Assembly: GCF_003316695.1 (NCBI RefSeq)
Contig: NZ_PDKB01000009.1
Coordinates: forward strand, 41,235 to 105,234
DNA length: 64,000 nucleotides
Direction: 5' to 3'
From: Aliarcobacter vitoriensis
GTDB taxonomy: Bacteria > Campylobacterota > Campylobacteria > Campylobacterales > Arcobacteraceae
This document shows, piece by piece, positions 27,501 through 33,552 of this stretch. The notes under the pieces were generated by a model. The model was not told the DNA's origin. It was given only the letters and a program-made list of their open reading frames with translations, and made no database searches. A program made the position numbers and the translations under genes. Each line of letters starts with the position of its first letter. Position 1 is the first letter of the stretch.

Positions 27501-28054
27501 AAAGAAATCCCTATCTCAAAAGCACCTATAAAATCGCTATTTTCATCAAATAAAGGAACTATAACTCTGTATGACAAGCCTGTTGTTCCCATTTCAAAAC
27601 CACTTAGAGTTGTTTTTTTAGTAAATACTTCTTTTATCATATATCTTTTTTCTAAGATATTATCTCCTGATAAATCTAATTTATGTAAACGAAGTAAATT
27701 TGTACCATCTTTAAAAAAAAAGTTCATTTGTCTGATATAAGGGTCTTTTGTCAAAAGGATATTGTATTTATCAATAGTTAGTTTTTCTAATTTATCTTTA
27801 TTTTGTTCTTTTACTGCTGTTATAACTTTTTTGTCTTCTAATATTTTGTTACTAAGTTCATAAGAGTAATCTTTTAAATGTTTTTCTATATTTTTATAAA
27901 AAGAGTTATTTATTTTTTTTATTTGTTCTTTTTTTTCGCTATTTAATTTTTGTTTTTGAAAATCATAAAATATATAAAATAAAGCACTAAATGAACAAAT
28001 GAATAAAGATATTATAAGAAATAAAAATTTGTATTTGAAATATTTTTCATTCAA
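24584..28054 (-). CDS. Hybrid sensor kinase with two receivers and HPt domain
   Basis: An 1156-residue multi-domain kinase. Order: membrane helix (about 10-30), extracytoplasmic Cache-like sensor (about 40-275), second helix (about 282-302), PAS (about 315-435), HisKA with H456 (FLANMSHEMRTPMNAVIG), HATPase (N-box LSNALKFTKN, GTGLGL near 636-641), receiver 1 (about 688-810, D744), receiver 2 (about 835-955, D887) and HPt with H1022 (MIHGLKGVSGNLGA). All phosphorelay residues are present, so a full internal His-Asp-His relay is possible. It lies 4 bp after a REC-GGDEF gene, which may be its output. The tail after the HPt is helical and unassigned. Confidence 0.92.
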   Translation of the reverse strand: MNEKYFKYKFLFLIISLFICSFSALFYIFYDFQKQKLNSEKKEQIKKINNSFYKNIEKHLKDYSYELSNKILEDKKVITAVKEQNKDKLEKLTIDKYNILLTKDPYIRQMNFFFKDGTNLLRLHKLDLSGDNILEKRYMIKEVFTKKTTLSGFEMGTTGLSYRVIVPLFDENSDFIGAFEIGISLRKILDTITFFNNIQGVFYADQINQIITSSSLIDFNFLEYIKDFKNEKTTKDIVYDKKHLTLQFFNINSFNNEFLGSFIFLHDLTSYYTDFENTLKKLFLISLITILCIFLLILYVFNTFYKQISIQKNRAEKILNSSNSMVIVTNNGKELIQVNNTFLNFFKFKSINEFKKQYKCICDHFVDESGFLQEKMGEITWVEYILNNPNKTHLAKIKKEDKYYIFKVFVNLVEDKVFNENEFVSTFEDITQELENEKALLKANESKNQFLANMSHEMRTPMNAVIGLSELMLDTQLDEKQYDLISKINTSSKMLLGIISDILDFSKIETGNFDLQIQAFSLDNILSQLKIIFAQNSTHKNLELYFFNKTGTPKVILGDKLRIIQVLTNFLSNALKFTKNGNITLKIELIEKMSNTRAKLKFSVKDTGVGMNNEEIYNLFKPFEQADNSITRKYGGTGLGLTISQRIIESMDSKIELQSKKGEGAEFSFILEVEVLTWEKENQLNDKKFKILIVDDQEISRIILKDMLENFGYVTFEAKDGIEAVEMVKKADLENEPFDFILMDWNMPRLNGKEAIKKIYELHTNKIIQKNIPSILMVSAYSKEEINLDDISIDSFLSKPITNSTLFDALAMAKKGIVKKSPIDVSKECPNLFGLKILLVEDNEINQEVASMFLQKAGIEVSIANNGLEAVEEYKKNQGKYDLILMDLQMPILSGYDATIQIRKFDKKIPIVALTAAAMIEDKEKVLEVGMNDHLGKPINSDELYNTIIKHAKKVTQKTLIQTKTKESSNITLDMEFLEKTLSSKELINKLLIKFLEQLNEEFIDIVEKIKQNDKKAPNMIHGLKGVSGNLGATALFKICQKIDSKYKNNSALTSLDIEILEEELAKIKINLKNLNEKVNKSKDENTNLLNEKEFKELLTSIKKDLQDGSIISKNSLDTLYTNLKNILNNEDIEKLKENIDDFEYSEALNILNKLD

Positions 28055-28058
28055 AATA

Positions 28059-28985
28059 CTAAACCTCCGTTATTAAGAAATTGTTTCTACCACTATTTTT
28101 TACTTTATATAGAGCTTCATCAGCTTTTACTAAAAGTTCGAGTCGCATAATATCAAAATTTGAAGAATAATAAGAAATTCCAATACTAACTGTTATAAAT
28201 TTTTCTACTTTTGAAAAATTATGAGTGATTTTTAAATCTCTTACTGCTTGTAAAAGGTTGTTTGCAACTGTTTTTAAACCTTCTTTATTTATATCTTTTA
28301 AAACTATTATAAACTCTTCTCCTCCATAACGTGCTACTAAATCAGAAGGTCTTTTTATAGTGGATTGTAAAGCAAATGCTACTTTTTTTAAAGCTTCATC
28401 ACCTTTGCCATGTCCATAGTTGTCATTGTATAATTTAAAAAAATCTATATCTATCATCAAAACGGCTAAAGTAGATTTTTCTCTTTTTGTTTCAAGAAAA
28501 ATTTTTTCAAAAGCTTCATCAAAAAATCTTCTATTTCGTATATTTGTCAAACCATCATACATTGATAATTGTTCTAGCAAATCAGTTTTTAGTTTAAGAT
28601 TGATATGATTTTTTAACCTTAGTTTTACAATAGCTTTATTGAAAGGTTTTGTAATATAATCAATAGCTCCAAGGTTCAAGGCAAATTCTTCATCTTCTTC
28701 ACTATTTTTTGCTGTAACAAATACAATAGGAAGATTTTTTGTTTTACTGTTATTTTTTAGTTTTTTACAAACTTCATATCCATTTATATCTGGCATTTCA
28801 ATATCTAAAAGAACCAAATCTATTTTATTTGGAGCATCTAATATTTCTAGTGCTTTTGTGCCACCTTTAGCAATTTTTATTTCGTATTCATCTTGTAATA
28901 AATCAGATAGTAATAGTAAGTTTGTTGTCATATCATCGACAATAAGTATTGTAGGCTTTTTATAATCCAAATAGTTTCCTTGCAA
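28059..28985 (-). CDS. Response regulator diguanylate cyclase (REC-GGDEF)
   Basis: A 308-residue PleD/WspR-like protein: receiver domain with D61 (VLLDIEMP) and KPF near 113, then GGDEF domain with the active GGEEF (221-225) and an intact inhibitory I-site RPSD (212-215) five residues before it. It should make cyclic-di-GMP when phosphorylated, with product feedback. Four bp separate it from the hybrid kinase gene, so the two form one signalling operon. Upstream lies a short tandem repeat (ATCTT)4. Confidence 0.92.
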   Translation of the reverse strand: MQGNYLDYKKPTILIVDDMTTNLLLLSDLLQDEYEIKIAKGGTKALEILDAPNKIDLVLLDIEMPDINGYEVCKKLKNNSKTKNLPIVFVTAKNSEEDEEFALNLGAIDYITKPFNKAIVKLRLKNHINLKLKTDLLEQLSMYDGLTNIRNRRFFDEAFEKIFLETKREKSTLAVLMIDIDFFKLYNDNYGHGKGDEALKKVAFALQSTIKRPSDLVARYGGEEFIIVLKDINKEGLKTVANNLLQAVRDLKITHNFSKVEKFITVSIGISYYSSNFDIMRLELLVKADEALYKVKNSGRNNFLITEV

Positions 28986-28996
28986 AATAAGTTAAT

Positions 28997-29016
28997 ATCT
29001 TATCTTATCTTATCTT
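28997..29016. repeat. Tandem repeat (ATCTT)x4
   Basis: Four perfect copies of a 5-bp unit starting 12 bp upstream of the REC-GGDEF start codon. The position is in the leader or promoter of the signalling operon, where a change in copy number could alter spacing or expression. Confidence 0.85.
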
Positions 29017-29105
29017 GCAATTAAAATACCGTTTTGAATATAATTTATAAATTAATTATTATTTTTTTAATGCAATAGTTCAACCCCAAAGTAGGGATTG
29101 AATTT

Positions 29106-29804
29106 TTAGTTTTCTTTTGTTTCAAAAAATTTATATACAATTCCAGCAATAATTGCACCAACTATTGGAGCAAGCCAAAATAACCACAATTGATCAATAG
29201 CCCAAGAACCTTGGAATATTGCAACAGCAGTACTTCTAGCAGGATTTACTGAAGTGTTTGAAACAGGAATTGTGATTAAGTGGATTAAAGTTAAAGCAAG
29301 ACCAATAGCAATAGGAGCAAATCCAGATGGAGCTCTTTTATTTGTTGAACCTAAGATAATCATTAAAAACATAAAAGTCATAACTACTTCAGCTATTAAA
29401 ACAGAAACTAAACTAAATCCATTTGGTGAGTGTTCTGCATATCCATTTGAAGCGAAACCAGCAGTTACATCAAAACCAGCTTTTCCACTAGCAATTAGAT
29501 ATAAAATAAATGCTCCAGCAATACCACCTAAAACTTGTGAAATAATATATGGAATAAGCTCTTTTGAACTAAATCTTCCACCCATAAAAAGCCCAACAGA
29601 AACTGCTGGATTTAAGTGACAACCAGAAATATGTCCTATTGCATAAGCCATAGTTAAAACTGTAAGACCAAATGCAAGTGAAACTCCTACAAATCCAATA
29701 CCAAGTTCTGGATAACCTGCTGCTAATACAGCACTTCCACAACCACCAAGCACGAGCCAAAATGTACCTATAAATTCTGCTAATAGTTTTTTTGATAAAC
29801 TCAT
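29106..29804 (-). CDS. aqpZ: Aquaporin AqpZ-like water channel
   Basis: Start placed at ATG 29802-29804 ([21 protein letters not shown]); a longer TTG-initiated reading has no merit. The 232-residue protein has six membrane helices and two NPA loops, [11 protein letters not shown] and [11 protein letters not shown]. The Arg after the second NPA, the His in [20 protein letters not shown] and the absence of an enlarged glycerol-type loop fit a water-selective channel. Single gene; a TATAAT on the minus strand (29835-29840) is a plausible -10. Confidence 0.92.
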   Translation of the reverse strand: MSLSKKLLAEFIGTFWLVLGGCGSAVLAAGYPELGIGFVGVSLAFGLTVLTMAYAIGHISGCHLNPAVSVGLFMGGRFSSKELIPYIISQVLGGIAGAFILYLIASGKAGFDVTAGFASNGYAEHSPNGFSLVSVLIAEVVMTFMFLMIILGSTNKRAPSGFAPIAIGLALTLIHLITIPVSNTSVNPARSTAVAIFQGSWAIDQLWLFWLAPIVGAIIAGIVYKFFETKEN

Positions 29805-29879
29805 AATATATAAACTCCTAAAATAATTTTTTAAATTATACAATAAAAAACTAAATTAATTATTATATTGGATAAAGAG

Positions 29880-30071
29880 ATGAAATTATATCTGTTAGTG
29901 ATATTTCAAGAAGTTTTTCAACTATTTTAAATGGTATTGATAATAAATCAAAAGAAAAATTTGCAATATCAAAAAACAATAAACAATAAACTTAAAGCTG
30001 TAATACTTAATATTGAAGAGCAAGAAAGACTAAAAAGTGCTTATGATACGTTACAACAACAAGAAATCTAA
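29880..30071 (+). pseudogene. Decayed Phd/YefM-type antitoxin
   Basis: Two frames together spell an antitoxin: IISVSDISRSFSTILNGI and then NKSKEKFAISKNNK in one frame, continued by LKAVILNIEEQERLKSA and YDTLQQQEI in another. The break is an exact 7-bp tandem duplication of CAATAAA (29977-29983 and 29984-29990); removing one copy restores the frame. The only plausible ATG (29880) is also one base out of frame, as if one A had been lost. This matches the Phd/YefM/RelB-type pattern of a DNA-binding N-terminus and a V-I-L-N-I-E-E-Y/Q stretch. The gene is broken twice and cannot encode a full antitoxin. Confidence 0.75.
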
Positions 30072-30208
30072 AATTTGCTAAATAGTATAAGAAAAGAGGG
30101 AAAAGAAGTTTCTCCTTCAAAAATTATCTATTATAGATTATGAGATACATTGAAGCAATTGTCGAAGATATTTTTTTAGAGATGATATTTATAAATAAAT
30201 TAAAATGA
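30072..30208 (+). pseudogene. Unidentified coding remnant after the antitoxin
   Basis: In the antitoxin's second frame, past its TAA, codons continue as NLLNSIRKEGKEVSPSKIIYY before further stops. The peptide looks protein-like (charged helix then SPSK) but is too short to assign. It may be the rest of a fused antitoxin or the start of a lost partner gene. Together with the decayed antitoxin it explains most of the 476-bp stretch 29805-30280 without intact genes. Confidence 0.4.
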
Positions 30209-30280
30209 AATAATTTTATTTAGGTTGAAAATCTGATTTTATTTTGATAAAATAATTTTACTTTCTAAAAAGGTTTTTCA

Positions 30281-32212
30281 TTGGGAAATATAAAGTATAG
30301 ATGTAGTGTATGTGATAAAGTATTTAATAATAAAGAATTTAAATTAACAAATGATGCTGAAAAATGTATTTTACATTGTGAAAAAGATGATTGGTATGAT
30401 ATTAAGCATAATTCAAAAAATTGGATAAAGTCAGAAAATAAGATAAGATATTTTTGGAAAAGAATTCGAGATTTAATTACTCAAGTATCTCATAAAAAAA
30501 ATAATATGCTTGATTTTAACAATGTAATATTTCCTCAATTTGAAGATATATATTATTTAGATAATAAAACAGAAACTTCCAATTATGAGTTAGGAAATAA
30601 AGAGTTTAATTTTGTCAAATATGAACTTGAAGGATTAGCGAGTTATGGAAAACAACCTGAGTTTATAGTTGAGGTTAATATTAATTTTACAAATTCGGTT
30701 TTTTTAGATGATGTAAATTTTAATCATTATAAATTTAAAAACTTTATTTGTTTTAATAAAGTTAAGTTCCAGGGAAAGTGTAGTTTTATAAATACAGAAT
30801 TCAATGAAGTTTCATTTGATAATGTTAACTTTTTTAAAGAGGTTATTTTTGAAAACTCTATATTAAATTTTATAAACTATGATGATGAAAAAGATTTTGA
30901 AAATACAATATTTCATGAAGATGTTAAATTTTGCACTTCAAAATTCAGTACAGTTGGAAGTAAGAAAGAATACGATATAAAATTTATGGGTACACAGTTT
31001 AAAAAAATAAGTATTTCGAGTTGTGACTTTGAAAAAGGAATATGTTTCTTAAGAGATACTAAAGCAGATATTGTATCCATAAATAGTGCTACAATAGATT
31101 TTCTTTATATAGAAAGTGATGTACCTAACATATATATATCTAATAATAAAAAAGAAATAAATAAACTAATAATAAAACATAATACTTTAAAATCATTGAC
31201 AATACATAATACAATCATAAAAGAAGACTTTTTATTAAATAAAGAACAATATAAAAAGAGAGATACTTTTGAATTAGATTTATTAAATTTAAAAGAATCT
31301 ACATTTAATGGTAAAGTAAAAATACAATTTTATGATATTCAAAATGCTAGTTTTTATAATACAAGATTTCAAGATTTAGCAGATTTTTACCAAACAACAT
31401 TTCATAAAGTAGATTTTGAACGTACAGATTTTTTGAGTATTTCAGTATTTAGTGAAACTCATTTTAAGTGTGATGTAGCTTTTGAGTATGTAAAGTTTTG
31501 GGGTAAAGCAATATTTAGAGATACGATTATAGAGGGTAGTTTAAATCTTAGAGATAGTATTTTCAATGATGAAGCTAATTTTTTAAATATTACAAAAGTA
31601 AAAGTTGATAAAGATAAAGAACCTAAAGATATTAATGTTGTAAACAGAGAGACAGCTCGTGTCATAAAAAATTTTTATGATAATGCAAATAATATTATTG
31701 AATCAAATAGGTTTTATAAATTGGAAATGGAAAAAAGAGAAGAAGAATTAAAAAAAGATATTAAATCAAATTTTTGGGAATGGTTGGTATTTAAATTTCA
31801 TGAAATATCATCATATCATTCACAAAATTGGTTATTGGCATTATTTTGGATAATTAATTTTACATTTTTTTATTCTCATTTAAAGACTTTTGGAGGACAA
31901 CCTTCTGATGAATACTACACAATACCGTTAATACTTAGTTTCAACATTTTAATTTTTAGTTTTTGTGAAATATATTTATATAAAAAAATATCTTTTATAT
32001 CAATATTATTAACTATGATGTTTTCTTTTGGAGTCTATAGTATTTCTACTAGAGATTTTAATTTATACTGCTTTAGTAATAATTTAAACCCCTTTTCTAT
32101 AATGACAGGAAAAGATGAATTAAATTTTTCTAGTTTAATCTATAAAGTAACTATAGCCTACCTTATTTATCAATTTATTATTTCTTTAAGACAAAATACA
32201 AGGAGGAAATGA
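30281..32212 (+). CDS. Pentapeptide-repeat membrane protein with N-terminal zinc ribbon
   Basis: A 643-residue protein starting at TTG 30281 behind AAAAGG. N-terminus has four cysteines (C8, C11, C29, C33) that could bind zinc. From about 135 to 430 there are degenerate pentapeptide repeats, with Phe every fifth residue (for example FLDDVNFNHYKFKNFICFNK, FINTEFNEVSFDNVNFFKE). A linker with NRETARVIKNFYDNANNIIE, then RFYKLEMEKREEELKK, leads to four membrane helices (about 516-534, 548-567, 570-588, 619-637). The architecture, sensor-like solenoid plus C-terminal channel-like helices, recurs in membrane pentapeptide proteins of unknown role; some are thought to act as effectors in defence. It sits among toxin-antitoxin debris, so it is likely accessory. 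Confidence 0.75.
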   Translation: MGNIKYRCSVCDKVFNNKEFKLTNDAEKCILHCEKDDWYDIKHNSKNWIKSENKIRYFWKRIRDLITQVSHKKNNMLDFNNVIFPQFEDIYYLDNKTETSNYELGNKEFNFVKYELEGLASYGKQPEFIVEVNINFTNSVFLDDVNFNHYKFKNFICFNKVKFQGKCSFINTEFNEVSFDNVNFFKEVIFENSILNFINYDDEKDFENTIFHEDVKFCTSKFSTVGSKKEYDIKFMGTQFKKISISSCDFEKGICFLRDTKADIVSINSATIDFLYIESDVPNIYISNNKKEINKLIIKHNTLKSLTIHNTIIKEDFLLNKEQYKKRDTFELDLLNLKESTFNGKVKIQFYDIQNASFYNTRFQDLADFYQTTFHKVDFERTDFLSISVFSETHFKCDVAFEYVKFWGKAIFRDTIIEGSLNLRDSIFNDEANFLNITKVKVDKDKEPKDINVVNRETARVIKNFYDNANNIIESNRFYKLEMEKREEELKKDIKSNFWEWLVFKFHEISSYHSQNWLLALFWIINFTFFYSHLKTFGGQPSDEYYTIPLILSFNILIFSFCEIYLYKKISFISILLTMMFSFGVYSISTRDFNLYCFSNNLNPFSIMTGKDELNFSSLIYKVTIAYLIYQFIISLRQNTRRK

Positions 32213-32234
32213 ATATTTATTATATAAATATTCA
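32210..32234 (+). terminator. Hairpin overlapping the stop of the pentapeptide gene
   Basis: Ten-bp perfect stem TGAATATTTA / TAAATATTCA with a 5-nt loop; the TGA stop begins the left arm. No strong T-run follows, so termination is uncertain. Confidence 0.45.
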
Positions 32235-32287
32235 ATGGTGATAAAATTAAATGCAAAGAAGTAAAAAAATTTTCATCAGAATGAAAG

Positions 32288-32302
32288 GAGTATAATATAC
32301 TC
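32288..32302. promoter_or_regulatory. 15-bp inverted repeat downstream of the HTH gene
   Basis: GAGTATA-A-TATACTC, perfect 7-1-7 symmetry, 30 bp beyond the 3' end of the small HTH gene. A second repeat with the same 7-1-7 layout and the same central ATAATAT lies at 32656-32670 on the other side of the gene. Confidence 0.4.
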
Positions 32303-32331
32303 ATATAAACTAGATATTTATTTTTTATATT

Positions 32332-32520
32332 TTATTTTTTAGTTTCAAACTCTTTTTTTAGTTCCTTTAACTCTTCCAAACTTTTTTCAGATTTTTCAAT
32401 AATCTCTTCTACCATAAGCCCAAGCATAATAGTTTTATAAAGATTTGGTTTTTTCTTTTTCCAGTTATATAAAGTTGTTCTATCTATATCTAAATATCCT
32501 GCAATATCCCTTTGAGTCAT
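32332..32520 (-). CDS. Small helix-turn-helix protein
   Basis: A 62-residue protein. The N-terminal half is a clear HTH (TQRDIAGYLDIDRTTLYNWKKKKPNLYKTI), of the type used by phage and transposase-associated regulators; the C-terminal half is a charged coiled helix (EEIIEKSEKSLEELKELKKEF) likely for dimerisation. Starts at ATG 32518-32520 after AGGTGA. It is divergent from the Sel1 protein gene; the intervening DNA holds several inverted repeats it could bind. Target and role unknown. Confidence 0.75.
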   Translation of the reverse strand: MTQRDIAGYLDIDRTTLYNWKKKKPNLYKTIMLGLMVEEIIEKSEKSLEELKELKKEFETKK

Positions 32521-32573
32521 AAATCACCTACTTTTTGGCTTTAGATTACAAATAGCTTCTTTATAAAACAACA

Positions 32574-32588
32574 GTTGATATATTCAAC
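32574..32588. promoter_or_regulatory. Inverted repeat GTTGA-N5-TCAAC
   Basis: Short symmetric element 54 bp upstream of the HTH start codon in the divergent region with the Sel1 gene. Possible autoregulatory site; short enough to arise by chance. Confidence 0.3.
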
Positions 32589-32605
32589 ATAATATAGTTA
32601 TTAAG

Positions 32606-32635
32606 TTGTTAATTTAAACATTGAATTTGTATAAT
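32606..32635 (+). promoter_or_regulatory. Promoter of the Sel1-repeat gene
   Basis: TTGTTA (32606-32611, 4 of 6 to consensus) and a perfect TATAAT (32630-32635) with an 18-bp spacer, 54 bp before the ATG. Confidence 0.6.
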
Positions 32636-32655
32636 GTTGAATTATTAAACATAAA

Positions 32656-32670
32656 CTACATAATATGTAG
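32656..32670. promoter_or_regulatory. 15-bp inverted repeat in the Sel1 gene leader
   Basis: CTACATA-A-TATGTAG, perfect 7-1-7 symmetry, about 15-30 bp downstream of the predicted transcription start and just before the ribosome-binding site. Could be an operator or an RNA hairpin masking the start region. Confidence 0.5.
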
Positions 32671-32688
32671 AATTAAAAAGGAAAAACC

Positions 32689-33429
32689 ATGTTAAAAAAA
32701 TCGCTTATTTTGATGATATTTATATCATTAAATCTATTTGCTTGGGATAGTGCAACTTATTATTTTGATGAAGGTGCAAGAGATTATAAAAATGCAAACT
32801 ATACTCAAGCCATAAAAAACTATGAAAAGTCAGCAAAACTTGGCAATAAAAAAGCTATGTATAACTTAGGACTTATTTATTCTGGTGGAATTGGTGCAGA
32901 TAAAGATGATAAAAAGGCTTTTTATTGGTATGAACAAGCATCAAATAAAGGCGATTTGAATGCTATTTATAATCTTGCAGTTATGTATGATGATGGTTTA
33001 GGAGTAGAAAGGAACAGTAAAAAAGCAGTTGAACTGTATCTAAAATCAGCAAATTTAGGAAATCCAAATGCTATGTATAACTTAGCAAATAAATATTATA
33101 TTGGAATTGATGTAGAAAAAAATATAAATGAAGCTATAAAATGGTATGAAAAATCAGCCTCTTTAGGTATTCACGAAGCTATGCACAATTTGGGGATGAT
33201 TTATATAAGTGATGAAAAAAAAGATTATAAAAAAGCTATCGAGTATTTTGAAAAAGCTTCATCTTTGGGTGATTATAAATCTATGAATGCACTTGGAATT
33301 ATGTATTATAACGGTGAAGGTGTGCAAAAAGATATGAAAAAAGCAAAAGAATATATAGAAAAATCAAAGGATAGTGGAAGCCCTGAAGCTTCAAAATATT
33401 ATGAAAAATATGAACTGTGGAAGTATTGA
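32689..33429 (+). CDS. Sel1-repeat (SLR) exported protein
   Basis: A 246-residue protein with a signal peptide (MLKKSLILMIFISLNLFA) and five to six Sel1-like repeats of about 36 residues, each with the pattern A-x-x-x-L-G-x-x-Y-x-x-G-x-G-V (for example AMYNLGLIYSGGIGADKDDKKA, AIYNLAVMYDDGLGVERNSKKA). Related to the Helicobacter cysteine-rich Hcp proteins but without their cysteine pairs. Such proteins are secreted or periplasmic scaffolds, sometimes bound by immune receptors; binding partner unknown here. Confidence 0.85.
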   Translation: MLKKSLILMIFISLNLFAWDSATYYFDEGARDYKNANYTQAIKNYEKSAKLGNKKAMYNLGLIYSGGIGADKDDKKAFYWYEQASNKGDLNAIYNLAVMYDDGLGVERNSKKAVELYLKSANLGNPNAMYNLANKYYIGIDVEKNINEAIKWYEKSASLGIHEAMHNLGMIYISDEKKDYKKAIEYFEKASSLGDYKSMNALGIMYYNGEGVQKDMKKAKEYIEKSKDSGSPEASKYYEKYELWKY

Positions 33430-33431
33430 TT

Positions 33432-33460
33432 TTGTGATTAATTAGCACTCTATCTATAAA
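33432..33460 (+). promoter_or_regulatory. htpG promoter
   Basis: TTGTGA (33432-33437) and TATAAA (33455-33460) with a 17-bp spacer. The CIRCE element covers the spacer, the -10 box and the start region. Confidence 0.65.
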
Positions 33461-33468
33461 AGTGCTAA
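33442..33468. promoter_or_regulatory. CIRCE element (HrcA operator) upstream of htpG
   Basis: TTAGCACTC-N9-AAGTGCTAA; the canonical CIRCE is TTAGCACTC-N9-GAGTGCTAA, so only one of 18 arm positions differs and the 9-bp spacer is exact. Placed over the htpG -10 box, it indicates heat-shock control by HrcA, whose gene is not in this window. Confidence 0.92.
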
Positions 33469-33552
33469 ATATTTTTAAAACTTTAGCCAAGTTTAATAAA
33501 GTTATCACTAAAATTCCTTTTTAAAATTCAAATTTTATAGGAGAAATATAAT

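Noticed and set aside
29079..29105. Hairpin-like TTCAACCC ... GGGATTGAA after aqpZ
   Set aside because: The stem has a bulge and the T-run lies on the wrong side for the aqpZ transcript, so I did not call it a terminator.
32250..32294. 14-codon reading frame (MQRSKKIFIRMKGV) after the pentapeptide gene
   Set aside because: Too short, no clear ribosome-binding site or conservation signal; its end overlaps the 32288 inverted repeat by chance.
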